Origin: SZAS-103 sp038226665
GTDB lineage: Bacteria; Pseudomonadota; Gammaproteobacteria; Xanthomonadales; Xanthomonadaceae
Direction of reading: 5' to 3'
NCBI GenBank assembly: GCA_038226665.1
Contig: JBBRQI010000011.1
Location: 31,085-95,084 of the forward strand
Length of the DNA: 64,000 nucleotides
A program made the position numbers and the translations under genes. The notes under the pieces were generated by a model that was not told the origin of the DNA, made no database searches, and was given only the letters and a program-made list of their open reading frames with translations. Numbering within the stretch: the stretch's first letter is position 1; every line of letters begins with the position of its first letter. This document shows positions 1 to 7,382 of this stretch, one piece after another.

Positions 1-388
1 GCGCGGTCAAGCCTTGCAGCAACACGGCCGCAGCCGCATCGAAATCGATGGAGTCGGGCAGGCGGATGAGTTTGTCCAGCGGGACTGCGACCAGTTCCGC
101 ATTCGCATGCGGGCAGTCCGCGAAAGCCACGCGCTGCCCGGTTTGCCATCCGCGGACAGCGTCTTCGGGATGCAGCGCCGCGATGGTTCCGGCTGCCTCA
201 TAGCCGGCGATCCACGGCGGCGATCCGACGAGGTGATAGCGACCCTGGCGGCGGTAGATGTCGGCGAAATTCAGCCCGATCGCCGCCGTGCGCACGATCG
301 CGACGCCGGGTGCCGGGATCGGATCGGGCATGGCGGTCCATTCGAGGACTTCCGGGCCGCCGAAGCGGGAAAACGTGAGTGCATGCAT
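1..388 (-). CDS. NADPH:quinone oxidoreductase-like (MDR family), 3' part cut by window edge
   Basis: Reading the minus strand from ATG at 388 gives an uninterrupted frame of about 129 codons to the left edge. It begins MHALTFSRFGGPEVLEW and continues with GLNFADIYRRQGRY and GYEAAGTI, the N-terminal GroES-like fold of zinc-independent quinone oxidoreductases. The conserved 'GLNFADIYxRxGxY' segment marks the QOR subgroup, and no catalytic zinc Cys is visible. The family reduces quinones or enones with NADPH in the cytosol. Only the N-terminal catalytic domain is in the window; the Rossmann domain lies beyond it. The gene diverges from the PadR gene at 499, so the two may share a control region. 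The family call is firm; the substrate is unknown. Confidence 0.8.
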   Translation of the reverse strand, partial: MHALTFSRFGGPEVLEWTAMPDPIPAPGVAIVRTAAIGLNFADIYRRQGRYHLVGSPPWIAGYEAAGTIAALHPEDAVRGWQTGQRVAFADCPHANAELVAVPLDKLIRLPDSIDFDAAAAVLLQGLTA

Positions 389-439
389 CAAGGAAGAGTA
401 CCCGTTGCCATGCGCTATGACTTTCGGCACGTTCGCTAG

Positions 440-467
440 TATGAACTTCACACTAAGGTGAACTCAT
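440..467. promoter_or_regulatory. Imperfect inverted repeat between the divergent QOR and PadR genes (possible PadR operator)
   Basis: Positions 440-467 hold two opposed half-sites of the form TGAACTTCAC and GTGAACTCA around a short AT-rich centre. The site lies in the 110-bp gap between the divergent starts at 388 and 499. PadR regulators commonly bind palindromes in their own promoters, so autoregulation is a reasonable inference. The symmetry is imperfect (one half has an extra base), so this is a candidate only. Confidence 0.35.
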
Positions 468-498
468 TGCCATACCGCAGTCCGCCCAAGCCGCCGTC

Positions 499-873
499 AT
501 GAACGCCCCAATGATCGACACCGACAGCCACCTGCGCAAGTTCCAGAAGGAGCTCAGCGCGGGCACGGTCTCGCTGGTGCTGCTCGCCGTGCTGGACGGT
601 TCGGCCGAACCACTGTACGGCTACCAGATCGCCAAGCGCCTGCAGTTGTCCGGCGACGCGTTGTTCAGCGGCAAGCAAAGCGCGCTGTATCCGGTGCTGC
701 GCAACCTCAGTGCCGCCGGCTTGCTCGACAGCCACGTCGAGCCGTCCGTCGCCGGGCCGCCGCGTCGCTACTACAGCATCACCACGCTGGGTCGCGCGGT
801 TTTTTCCGAGTGGGTTGCGACCTGGGAAGCCACCCGCCGTTCCGTCGATTCCGTGTTGAAGGATGTCCCATGA
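499..873 (+). CDS. PadR-family transcriptional regulator
   Basis: This 124-residue protein has the PadR winged-helix pattern: 'LVLLAVLDGSAEPLYGYQIAKRL' type helices at about residues 24-50, the recognition region 'GKQSALYPVLRNLSAAGLLD' at about 55-75, and the wing 'PPRRYYSITTLG' at about 88-99. Its length is normal for a PadR protein with a short C-terminal helix. The family represses promoters and releases them on small-molecule or stress signals. The stop codon overlaps the ATG of the following membrane protein (ATGA at 870-873), so the two genes are translationally coupled. PadR genes coupled to membrane proteins are often envelope-stress modules; the target here is inferred to be this operon. 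Confidence 0.88.
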   Translation: MNAPMIDTDSHLRKFQKELSAGTVSLVLLAVLDGSAEPLYGYQIAKRLQLSGDALFSGKQSALYPVLRNLSAAGLLDSHVEPSVAGPPRRYYSITTLGRAVFSEWVATWEATRRSVDSVLKDVP

Positions 874-1802
874 ATGCCATCGATTCAGTCAATGCGTCCG
901 TATCCGGCAAGCCATTGCCGCACACGATTCCCGAATATCTCGCGCAACTGCGCGATGCCTTGCGCGGATCCGATCCGGCGCTGATCCAGGATGCGTTGTA
1001 CGACGCCGAGGAATATCTGCGTTCGGAACTTGCCGACCGCACAGGCGAGGACGAGGCCAGCGTGATCGCGGCGGTGGCAAGCAGTTACGGCGCACCGATC
1101 GAGGTCGCGGAGATTTACCGCGATACCGAAACGAAAGTCGTCACTGCACTGCGCACGCCGCCGCCGCCGCCGCGCCACACCGCGCTCGGCCGGTTCTTTG
1201 GCGTTGCCGCCGATCCGCGCACGTATTCGGCGATGTTTTACATGCTGTTGTCGCTGGCGACCGGCATCTTCTATTTCACTTGGGCGGTGAGCGGGCTGAG
1301 CCTGTCGCTGGGTCTGTCGATCCTGATCATCGGCTTGCCGTTCGTGGTGCTGTTCTTCGGCAGCGTGCGCGTGCTGTCGATCGTGGAAGGACGCATCGTC
1401 GAGGTGATGCTGGGCGAGCGCATGCCGCGCCGGCCGCTCTATGCGGATCGCGGAAAGCCGATGTTGACGCGGATCGGCGCGATGTTCACCGACCCACGCA
1501 GCTGGTCGACGATCCTGTACATGTTGATCATGCTGCCGCTAGGTATCGTCTACTTCACGCTTGCCGTGACGCTGCTGTCGGTGTCGCTGTCGTTCATTGC
1601 CGCACCGTTCCTGTGGTACTTCGGCGGGCAAGTCGGCTGGTCGTTGAACGGTTACGAAGGCCCCGACCCGAACTGGCTTGCGCCTTTGCTGTTTCCACTC
1701 GGCGTCGTGTTGCTGTTCGCCTTCATGCACGCGGCGCGCGGCATCGGCCAACTGCATGGTCAGCTTGCGAAACACCTGCTGGTACGGAGCGCGGAGGATT
1801 GA
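870..1802 (+). CDS. Membrane protein with putative sensor domain, coupled to PadR
   Basis: This 310-residue protein starts at the ATG that overlaps the PadR stop. Residues about 15-90 are soluble and helical (HTIPEYLAQLRDALRG, YDAEEYLRSELADR), resembling the DUF1700/HAAS helical segment often encoded next to PadR genes. The rest holds two similar halves, each with a 'FxxDPRxxSxxxYMLxxLxxGIxYF' motif (about residues 115-135 and 210-230) followed by paired membrane helices. This repeated layout resembles the 'putative sensor' membrane domain. A proline run (PPPPPPR, about residue 95) separates the soluble and membrane parts. The role is inferred as envelope sensing together with the PadR protein; no enzymatic motif is seen. 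Confidence 0.7.
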   Translation: MNAIDSVNASVSGKPLPHTIPEYLAQLRDALRGSDPALIQDALYDAEEYLRSELADRTGEDEASVIAAVASSYGAPIEVAEIYRDTETKVVTALRTPPPPPRHTALGRFFGVAADPRTYSAMFYMLLSLATGIFYFTWAVSGLSLSLGLSILIIGLPFVVLFFGSVRVLSIVEGRIVEVMLGERMPRRPLYADRGKPMLTRIGAMFTDPRSWSTILYMLIMLPLGIVYFTLAVTLLSVSLSFIAAPFLWYFGGQVGWSLNGYEGPDPNWLAPLLFPLGVVLLFAFMHAARGIGQLHGQLAKHLLVRSAED

Positions 1803-1851
1803 AGCGCGATTCAATCGCTAGCGGCCGCGTCGGCATTTGTGGCGTTCGCCA

Positions 1852-1990
1852 ACTCGCTCAGCACAGCATCGTCCAAGCCGCAACACTGCGGTCGCCAATG
1901 CGGGGCTGGCGGGGCAATGGGTGATCAACACCACCGTGCGGCGGCTGAGCAGTTGCCGGGAATGAATTAGCGCTCGCCATCTGCGGGCTT
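1852..1990 (-). pseudogene. Decayed fragment of an ABC transporter 3' region (copy of the 4726-6489 gene)
   Basis: A 29-base identical match joins 1918-1946 and 4817-4845, within a longer diverged match of roughly 80-100 bases. On the minus strand the fragment encodes LLSRRTVVLITHCPASPALA, against LLSRRTVVLITHRPASLALA in the intact transporter. This is the H-loop region after Walker B. The fragment is broken by small deletions and has no complete domain. The remaining parts of the 1803-2142 gap contain nothing else I recognise. The pair of copies brackets the glycosyltransferase gene at 2143-4401. Confidence 0.75.
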
Positions 1991-2142
1991 GCGATCGGAC
2001 ATCCGAGTTTTTGGAAACGGTGCCGCTTGGAACAGCTGAACGGCTGCGCTCCAGCATCGACACAAGGTTGAAAATGATAGCGAAGCGAAGCCCGGCGTCG
2101 CCCTGGATAGTGGTGCTGCGTGGCCCAGGACGTCGCCTTGCG

Positions 2143-4401
2143 CTAATGCACCGGTGCCGGCCAAAGCGTGAACATCGCGTCATCGCTGGGCTCTGACGCT
2201 GCGACTGCCCACCGATAGAATGCCTCCAGCGACCTCACGCAGCTTGCGTCGTCAAACAGCAGCTGTCGACGATCGCGGATACGCCGCGATATATCCCTGC
2301 GCAATGCAGCGTCACGCCCTAGTCTGACCGCAATGTCAACGTAGTCATACAAGTCGGTGGCGATCGTGTCCAGGATTCCCAGTTGGCGAAGAAAGCCATA
2401 GCTCTGGCGGCCGCGCATCAATTCCCCCGGCAGGATCACCATGGGGAGGTTGCAACTCAGCGCGTCGAGCGCGGTGAGCCCACCAGACCAGCCGATCGTG
2501 TCGAGATACACGTCGCTTGCCAGGTTGAGGCTGATGAAATTGTCGAATCCCTGCCAGGGAATGAAGCGGATATGACGATCTGCATCAAGTTCATGCGCCT
2601 CGAAGCTGCGCTTGATTCGCCCGCGGAACGTATTCGTCCAAGCCGGGTATTCGCCCTCGGCGAAGACAAAAATGGCACGGTCGACTTGCTCGCAGATGCG
2701 TGCAAACACGTCGTCGTTGCAGGGCAGGAACTTGAACAGGGAGTGTGCGACAAGGTAAATGACTGCGTCTTCGGGGAGGCCGAAATCAGCGCGCGATTTA
2801 CCGATTGCAGGGGTAGGGGATGGCGGCACACAAAGACCGATTCCCGCCAGTGTCACTAACCGCTCCGCATAGTGATCGGCAGCATTCGCAGGTTCCATCG
2901 CCTCGTTACTGATGAAATAGTCCAGCGTGGGCAGTCCGGTTGTAACGGGATGTCCCTGCGCAACGCATTGAATTGGCGCGAGTCGCAATGCAGCCAGGCG
3001 CATGCTGACGGGGGCCATGCCGATTTCCGGATATACCAGCACATCGAGCTCTGCTGAGCGGATCAGTCGCGCAGCGGCATCCGTGTTCGTGGCAGGCTCA
3101 TGGCAACAATCCACCAAAGAGGCCAGGTAGGCGCTCATCCAATCGCATTGGTTTTGAAGTGGGAACAGGTGCAGCTCGAAGGCATTGCGATCAGCATGTT
3201 GCAACCATCCCGAAAGGTAGCGCATGGCGGCGTTGCCGTCGGTAACTTGCTCGGTTGCATATCCGACGCGAATCCTGCCCTCTGGTGGGATTCGACGATG
3301 GCGCAACAACTGGTTGAATTGCGGGAAGCGTGCAGACATAACCCTGTGCACGAATTGTCCGAATGCCTGCGCTTCGTCAACACATGGCTCTCCCAGATAA
3401 GCCATATAGAAATTCGGCTCCAAGGCTTCTTCCAGCATAGTCAGTTCATCCCCTTGGCTGGGAATCGCGATGTCCTTCAAGGCGTGGATGCTCCTGCGGG
3501 CTCGCTTGTGAGCCTGGTCCATATCGGCTTGCGTTGCTGGTACCGCTGGCAGGATCAAACCGGCCTCCAGCCTTAGACGCCAGTCGTTCAACGCTTCCGC
3601 GCCCCTGGACAAGACCGCGTAAGCATCCGCGTGGCGATGCAAGTCCATCAGTGCATACGCCCAACGCAACCGCGCATCTGGCGGACAAGCATCGCGCGCT
3701 GCCGCATCTTCAACTATCTTCAATGCCTGTTGATCTTCGCCGACATGGAATAGGGCCGAAAGCAACTTGGAGAGAAAGGCGGGCGATTGCGCATCCTCCT
3801 TTGGTGCTGCAAGGAGAGTTTCGGCGGCTATGCGTGCGTCGCCGCGTATCAGCAAGTTGGCCCCCAGCACGCATTGCGCACGCCCCGGTTGACCAAGTCG
3901 ATTCAACACAAAAGCAAGATTGCGGGCACGGCGACGGCTTTTCGGACGTTCTTCGTTCAGCGCCATCACTGCGGTAAACGCTTTGTCCCAGTCTTGATGC
4001 AGGACATGCAGGCAGGTTGTCTTCCAGCCGGGCAGGTATTGATATTTTCCGAGTAGACATCGATCCAGGGCGGGTGTCATTGCGGTTCGCACCCAGGCCC
4101 GTTCGGCGATTTCGACAGGATCGCAATCTGCCTGGCCAAGACTTTGACCAATTTGGTGGAGCAGCGACAGGTCATCCGTTTCGCAAAGCAATGCCTGTTC
4201 CCACGAGGCCAGTGCCTTGGTTCGATCGCCATGCCGAAAGTGTATGAGGGCTTTCTCATGCCACCAGCCCATGCCCTTCTTCAACGCGTCTGCGTTGCCG
4301 GCATCGATGGCTGCATGCTCGCTTCGTGCCGCAGACAGGGAGCGTGCTGCGGCTTTCTGCTCGATCAGGCGCAGGGCCTGCTGGAAGCGGAAGTAATCCA
4401 T
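2143..4401 (-). CDS. TPR-containing O-GlcNAc-transferase-like (SPINDLY/GT41) glycosyltransferase
   Basis: This 752-residue protein has a helical N-terminal half (about residues 1-330) with TPR-like helix pairs such as 'ALIHFRHGDRTKALASWEQA'. The C-terminal half (about 350-740) has the GT41 pattern: RVGYATEQVTDG, a 'VAQGHPVTTGLPTLDYFISN' block, the phosphate-contacting 'HSLFKFLP', and 'YLDTIGWSGGLTALDAL' followed by 'PMVILPGE'. These correspond to known UDP-sugar-binding segments of OGT. The family transfers a sugar to Ser/Thr or, in bacteria, to various proteins. Composition is visibly less GC-rich than the neighbours, suggesting transfer. It sits on the same strand as the lasso exporter, separated by a repeat element. 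A role in glycosylating the lasso peptide or a surface protein is possible but unproven. Confidence 0.8.
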   Translation of the reverse strand: MDYFRFQQALRLIEQKAAARSLSAARSEHAAIDAGNADALKKGMGWWHEKALIHFRHGDRTKALASWEQALLCETDDLSLLHQIGQSLGQADCDPVEIAERAWVRTAMTPALDRCLLGKYQYLPGWKTTCLHVLHQDWDKAFTAVMALNEERPKSRRRARNLAFVLNRLGQPGRAQCVLGANLLIRGDARIAAETLLAAPKEDAQSPAFLSKLLSALFHVGEDQQALKIVEDAAARDACPPDARLRWAYALMDLHRHADAYAVLSRGAEALNDWRLRLEAGLILPAVPATQADMDQAHKRARRSIHALKDIAIPSQGDELTMLEEALEPNFYMAYLGEPCVDEAQAFGQFVHRVMSARFPQFNQLLRHRRIPPEGRIRVGYATEQVTDGNAAMRYLSGWLQHADRNAFELHLFPLQNQCDWMSAYLASLVDCCHEPATNTDAAARLIRSAELDVLVYPEIGMAPVSMRLAALRLAPIQCVAQGHPVTTGLPTLDYFISNEAMEPANAADHYAERLVTLAGIGLCVPPSPTPAIGKSRADFGLPEDAVIYLVAHSLFKFLPCNDDVFARICEQVDRAIFVFAEGEYPAWTNTFRGRIKRSFEAHELDADRHIRFIPWQGFDNFISLNLASDVYLDTIGWSGGLTALDALSCNLPMVILPGELMRGRQSYGFLRQLGILDTIATDLYDYVDIAVRLGRDAALRRDISRRIRDRRQLLFDDASCVRSLEAFYRWAVAASEPSDDAMFTLWPAPVH

Positions 4402-4501
4402 TCGAGAGAAGATCCCACTATTGCGTATTGGAAGTAGTGTGCCCGTTGTGATTCGGAAATGAGGCGTCGGTGCGTTTCCCGGGGAAGATCGGAATCACCC
4501 C

Positions 4502-4611
4502 GTCATCACTGCGAAGGCGCAAGCGCTTCGAAACAGCCGCAGGCTGGTCAACCCATAAACTCCAACTGCTTGATCTGCAAGTCACTGGATTTCCGCTTTC
4601 GCGGGGATGAC
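4502..4611. repeat. MITE/REP-like element with imperfect terminal inverted repeats
   Basis: The left end (from 4502, GTCATCACTGCGAAGGCG) and the right end (to 4611, read on the minus strand GTCATCCCCGCGAAAGCGG) are imperfect inverted repeats about 23 bases long. Together they enclose about 60 bases with 'TTGATCTGCAAGTCACTGGA' near the right end. This is the layout of the short dispersed element found in many GC-rich Proteobacteria with the ends GTCATTCCCGCGAA/TTCGCGGGAATGAC. It carries no coding capacity. It fills most of the gap between the glycosyltransferase (start 4401) and the ABC gene (end 4726); nothing else is recognised in that gap. Confidence 0.65.
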
Positions 4612-4725
4612 CATCCTAAGTGGACTTGGTCAGAGATTCGCTGGTGGGCAGATCGTTGAATTCCCAATGGTTGCCCAGCTGCGCGCAACCGTCACCGTGA
4701 GTCGCAGCAGGGTCGCTCCCAAGTC

Positions 4726-6489
4726 TCAAGCCTCCAGTATGTGCTCGGTCGGCTTCCGCAGCACGCCGTTTTCCAGCACCAGCACGCGGTCGGCCAATGC
4801 GAGGCTCGCGGGGCGGTGGGTGATCAACACCACCGTGCGGCGGCTCAGGAGTTCGCGGCATTCGTGGATGAATTCGCGCTCGCCGTCCGGATCGAACATC
4901 GCGGTCGCCTCGTCGAGAATCAGCACCGCCGGATCTTTCAGCAGCGCGCGCGCCAATGCGATGCGCTGCTTCTGCCCGCCCGATAGCCGGATGCCCTGGT
5001 CGCCGACCAGGGTGTCGTACCCGTCCGGCAATCGCATCACGAAATCGTGCGCGCGCGCCGCTACGGCTGCGCGCTTGATGTCTTCGCGCGATGCGCCCGC
5101 ACGTCCGTAGGCGATGTTGTCGAGCACCGACGCGTTGAACAGGAGCACGTTCTGCGACACCAGCGCGATGTGAGAGCGTAGATTGCGCAGGCGCAGCTCG
5201 TGCAGAGCCACGCCATCGAGCTTGATGCTGCCCGCATCGGGATCGGCGAAGCGCAGCAGCAGGTGCGCGATGGTGGACTTGCCGGCGCCGTTCAGCCCGG
5301 TGATCGCGACCGTTTCGCCGGCGCGCACATGCAGATCGAGCCCGCGCAGCACGGTGTCGCGGCCCGGGTAACCGAAACGCACGCCGTCCAGTTGCAGTTC
5401 GCCGCGCGCGGCATCCAGATCACGTTCGCCGTCGTCCGGCTCGGGTGATTCGGCAAAGACGCCGATCAACCGCTGCGCACTGCCGCGCGCGCGCTGGGTC
5501 TGGCCGTATACGGAAGCAAGCTCGCTGACCGGTTGGGTCAACAGCAATCCGTACAGCAACAGACTGACCAGTTCCGCCGGCCGCATCGTGCCGTCGGCGA
5601 CCGCGCGGCTGCTCACCCACAACAACAGGATAATTCCGGCCGACGCAACCAGCCTTACGCCGGGGCCGATCAACGATTGCAATCGGGTCAGCCGCATTTC
5701 CACATCGCGCAGATGCAGCATGTGCGCGCCGAAGCGTTGCGACTCGACGGACTCGCCGGTGTAAGCCTTGATGATCGGCAGCATCGACAGATTCTGCTCG
5801 GCGATCGCCGACTTGGTCGCGTAAGCCTGTATGACTTCGGCGGAGAGTGGCCGCAGGCGCCGGCCGATCAGGCGCAGCACGACGACGAACATAGGCACCA
5901 GCAGCGCAATCAGCAATCCGATCCACGGCTGGATGCGCAGCATCATCAACAGCGCGCCGGCGCAGGTCAGCAGCAGCGGCAGCAACGGGGTGATCACGCC
6001 GGTGAGGAAACCGCTCAACCGCACGACGTCATCTGTTAGCAACGACAGCACGTCGCCGCGCCGGCGATCGTGATGCCAGCGCATCGGCAGCGATTGCAGA
6101 TGGTCGTACACGCGGGCGCAGATGTCGACGATCAGGCGCGTGCCGGTGAGTTCGATCATCACCGCGTTGCCGTAACTCAGTGCGCACTGCACCGCGATCA
6201 AGCCCATCCACGCGAGCAGCAGATCGGCGACAGCGCGACCGTGCAGCAGCGCATCGGAAAACTTCCCGGCCAGCCACGGCATTGCGAGCGCGGCAACGCT
6301 CTCGGCCAGCAACAGCAGCAATGCGACCAGCAAAGCGCCGCGATAGGGCGCTGCCAGCCCGAGCAGGAAGCGCAGGTCGCTATGCCCGTGAGCGCGTTTG
6401 TTCGCGTCGGCAGCGCCAGCGGCTATACTGTCCGGGCGTTGCGATTCGTTGTCCGAGGATCGTTCCTCCATCATATAGTCACGCCTCAT
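4726..6489 (-). CDS. ABC transporter (fused membrane and ATPase), lasso-peptide exporter (D protein)
   Basis: This 587-residue half-transporter has an N-terminal six-helix exporter domain (about residues 45-335) and a C-terminal nucleotide-binding domain. Visible motifs are Walker A GLNGAGKST (398-406), signature LSGGQ (502-506), Walker B AVLILDE (to 527) and the H-loop His558. All are intact, so ATPase activity is expected. It acts as a homodimer in the inner membrane. Lasso clusters typically carry such a McjD-like exporter that secretes the mature peptide and gives self-immunity, and its position next to B1-B2-C supports that role. The annotated ATG (6489) is only 23 bases from the divergent B1 start; ATGs at 6474 or 6471 are alternatives. 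A broken copy of its 3' end lies at 1852-1990. Confidence 0.88.
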   Translation of the reverse strand: MRRDYMMEERSSDNESQRPDSIAAGAADANKRAHGHSDLRFLLGLAAPYRGALLVALLLLLAESVAALAMPWLAGKFSDALLHGRAVADLLLAWMGLIAVQCALSYGNAVMIELTGTRLIVDICARVYDHLQSLPMRWHHDRRRGDVLSLLTDDVVRLSGFLTGVITPLLPLLLTCAGALLMMLRIQPWIGLLIALLVPMFVVVLRLIGRRLRPLSAEVIQAYATKSAIAEQNLSMLPIIKAYTGESVESQRFGAHMLHLRDVEMRLTRLQSLIGPGVRLVASAGIILLLWVSSRAVADGTMRPAELVSLLLYGLLLTQPVSELASVYGQTQRARGSAQRLIGVFAESPEPDDGERDLDAARGELQLDGVRFGYPGRDTVLRGLDLHVRAGETVAITGLNGAGKSTIAHLLLRFADPDAGSIKLDGVALHELRLRNLRSHIALVSQNVLLFNASVLDNIAYGRAGASREDIKRAAVAARAHDFVMRLPDGYDTLVGDQGIRLSGGQKQRIALARALLKDPAVLILDEATAMFDPDGEREFIHECRELLSRRTVVLITHRPASLALADRVLVLENGVLRKPTEHILEA

Positions 6490-6512
6490 TCAACCATGAC
6501 CCATTTCAAACC

Positions 6513-6824
6513 ATGACGACCGAAACCAGCCACACCATTACAGCACAGGCGATCACCCTGGCTTCCCGCGTGCGCACCTCGCCCGATGTGCTGCTGCAGG
6601 AAACCGGCGGCGAAGCCGTGCTGCTGGACATCGCCAGCGAGAATTACTTCGGCCTCAATGGGGTTGGTACGCGCATCTGGAGCTTGCTCGATGGGGGCAC
6701 CGAACTGCGCGGCGCGTACGAGACCGTGCTGGCCGAGTACGATGTACCTGCCGAGCAACTGGAGCAGGACGTGATCGCGCTGGTCGGACAGCTTGCCGAT
6801 GCCGGACTCGTCACCATCGAATGA
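6513..6824 (+). CDS. Lasso peptide B1: PqqD-like RiPP recognition element (leader-binding protein)
   Basis: This 103-residue protein has the PqqD/RRE winged helix: early beta strands 'VLLQETGGEAVLLDIASENYFGLN' (about residues 26-50), then 'GTRIWSLLDGG', and the helices after it ending 'LVGQLADAGLVTIE'. In lasso biosynthesis the B1 protein clamps the leader through the Tyr/Pro/Leu motif and delivers the precursor to the B2 protease. The ATG at 6513 places the protein at normal length for a stand-alone B1. It overlaps the B2 start (6799) by 26 bases, so both come from one transcript. It is divergent from the exporter with only 23 bases between starts. Confidence 0.92.
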   Translation: MTTETSHTITAQAITLASRVRTSPDVLLQETGGEAVLLDIASENYFGLNGVGTRIWSLLDGGTELRGAYETVLAEYDVPAEQLEQDVIALVGQLADAGLVTIE

Positions 6825-7269
6825 ATCCGCTCCGACTGCGCCGCGCTCGCTGTTTGCGCGCTGGCGTGAATTGAGCTGGCGCGACAAACGCCGGTTGCTG
6901 GTCCTGATGCTGTTGCTTCCGCCGGTACATCTTGCGCTCGCATGGTTCCGATTCCAGCGTGTGCGGGGATGGCTGGAGCAGGCATCGAAGAAACGCATCC
7001 AGGCCGCGTGTACGCCTGCCGCACTGGCCGATGCCGAACGCCTGGCCGAACTCGCGGCGATCGCCGGACGCCGCGGCGCGGTCGCCGCAAGTTGCCTGCG
7101 CCAGACGCTGGTCGTGTGGTGGTGGTTGCGCCGTCGCGGGTTGTCGCCGCAATTGCGCGTCGGCACGTTCGGCCAAGGTGAGACGTTCGGTGCGCATGCG
7201 TGGGTTGAACTTCATGGCGTCGCGCTCGCACAGCGCGATTTGCAGCATCGGCCGTTCGCTGATTTGTAA
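6799..7269 (+). CDS. Lasso peptide B2: transglutaminase-like cysteine protease (leader peptidase)
   Basis: This 156-residue protein matches the lasso B2 (transglutaminase-like superfamily) fold. The catalytic cysteine is Cys99 in AASCLRQTLVVWWWLRRRG, and the histidine is His133 in FGAHAWVELHG. The third triad member (an Asp) cannot be fixed by eye; Asp147 is a candidate. The protein removes the leader from the precursor, after the Thr-Ala dipeptide here, freeing the Gly1 amine for cyclisation. A helical region at about residues 30-60 precedes the catalytic domain. Start: ATG at 6799; an in-frame TTG at 6793 is less likely. Together with B1 it forms the split B protein typical of many proteobacterial and Gram-positive clusters. 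Confidence 0.9.
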   Translation: MPDSSPSNESAPTAPRSLFARWRELSWRDKRRLLVLMLLLPPVHLALAWFRFQRVRGWLEQASKKRIQAACTPAALADAERLAELAAIAGRRGAVAASCLRQTLVVWWWLRRRGLSPQLRVGTFGQGETFGAHAWVELHGVALAQRDLQHRPFADL

Positions 7270-7291
7270 TGGCGACAATTTTTAAAGTGCG

Positions 7292-7318
7292 TTGCCGATT
7301 GTTCGTTGCAAGCGGCAA
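7292..7318 (+). other. Intercistronic stem-loop between B2 and C
   Basis: TTGCCG-A-TTG pairs with CAA-G-CGGCAA around a 7-base loop, giving a stem of 9 pairs with one A/G mismatch. No T-run follows, so it is not a classical terminator. It lies in the 113-bp gap between B2 and the cyclase gene and could stabilise or attenuate the downstream message. Confidence 0.35.
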
Positions 7319-7382
7319 TTTCCGAATTTATGGGGCTCGTGCGAGAGATTGAGCGGGTTCGGTTACTGGGTATCCCGGCGAT

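Noticed and set aside
863..1924. Overlapping frame of 353 codons in the sensor gene
   Set aside because: Arg/Ala-rich shadow frame typical of GC-rich DNA; the membrane-protein frame has clear structure.
6496..6516. Six-residue mini-ORF (MTHFKP) before B1
   Set aside because: No ribosome-binding site and no evident leader-peptide function; likely chance.
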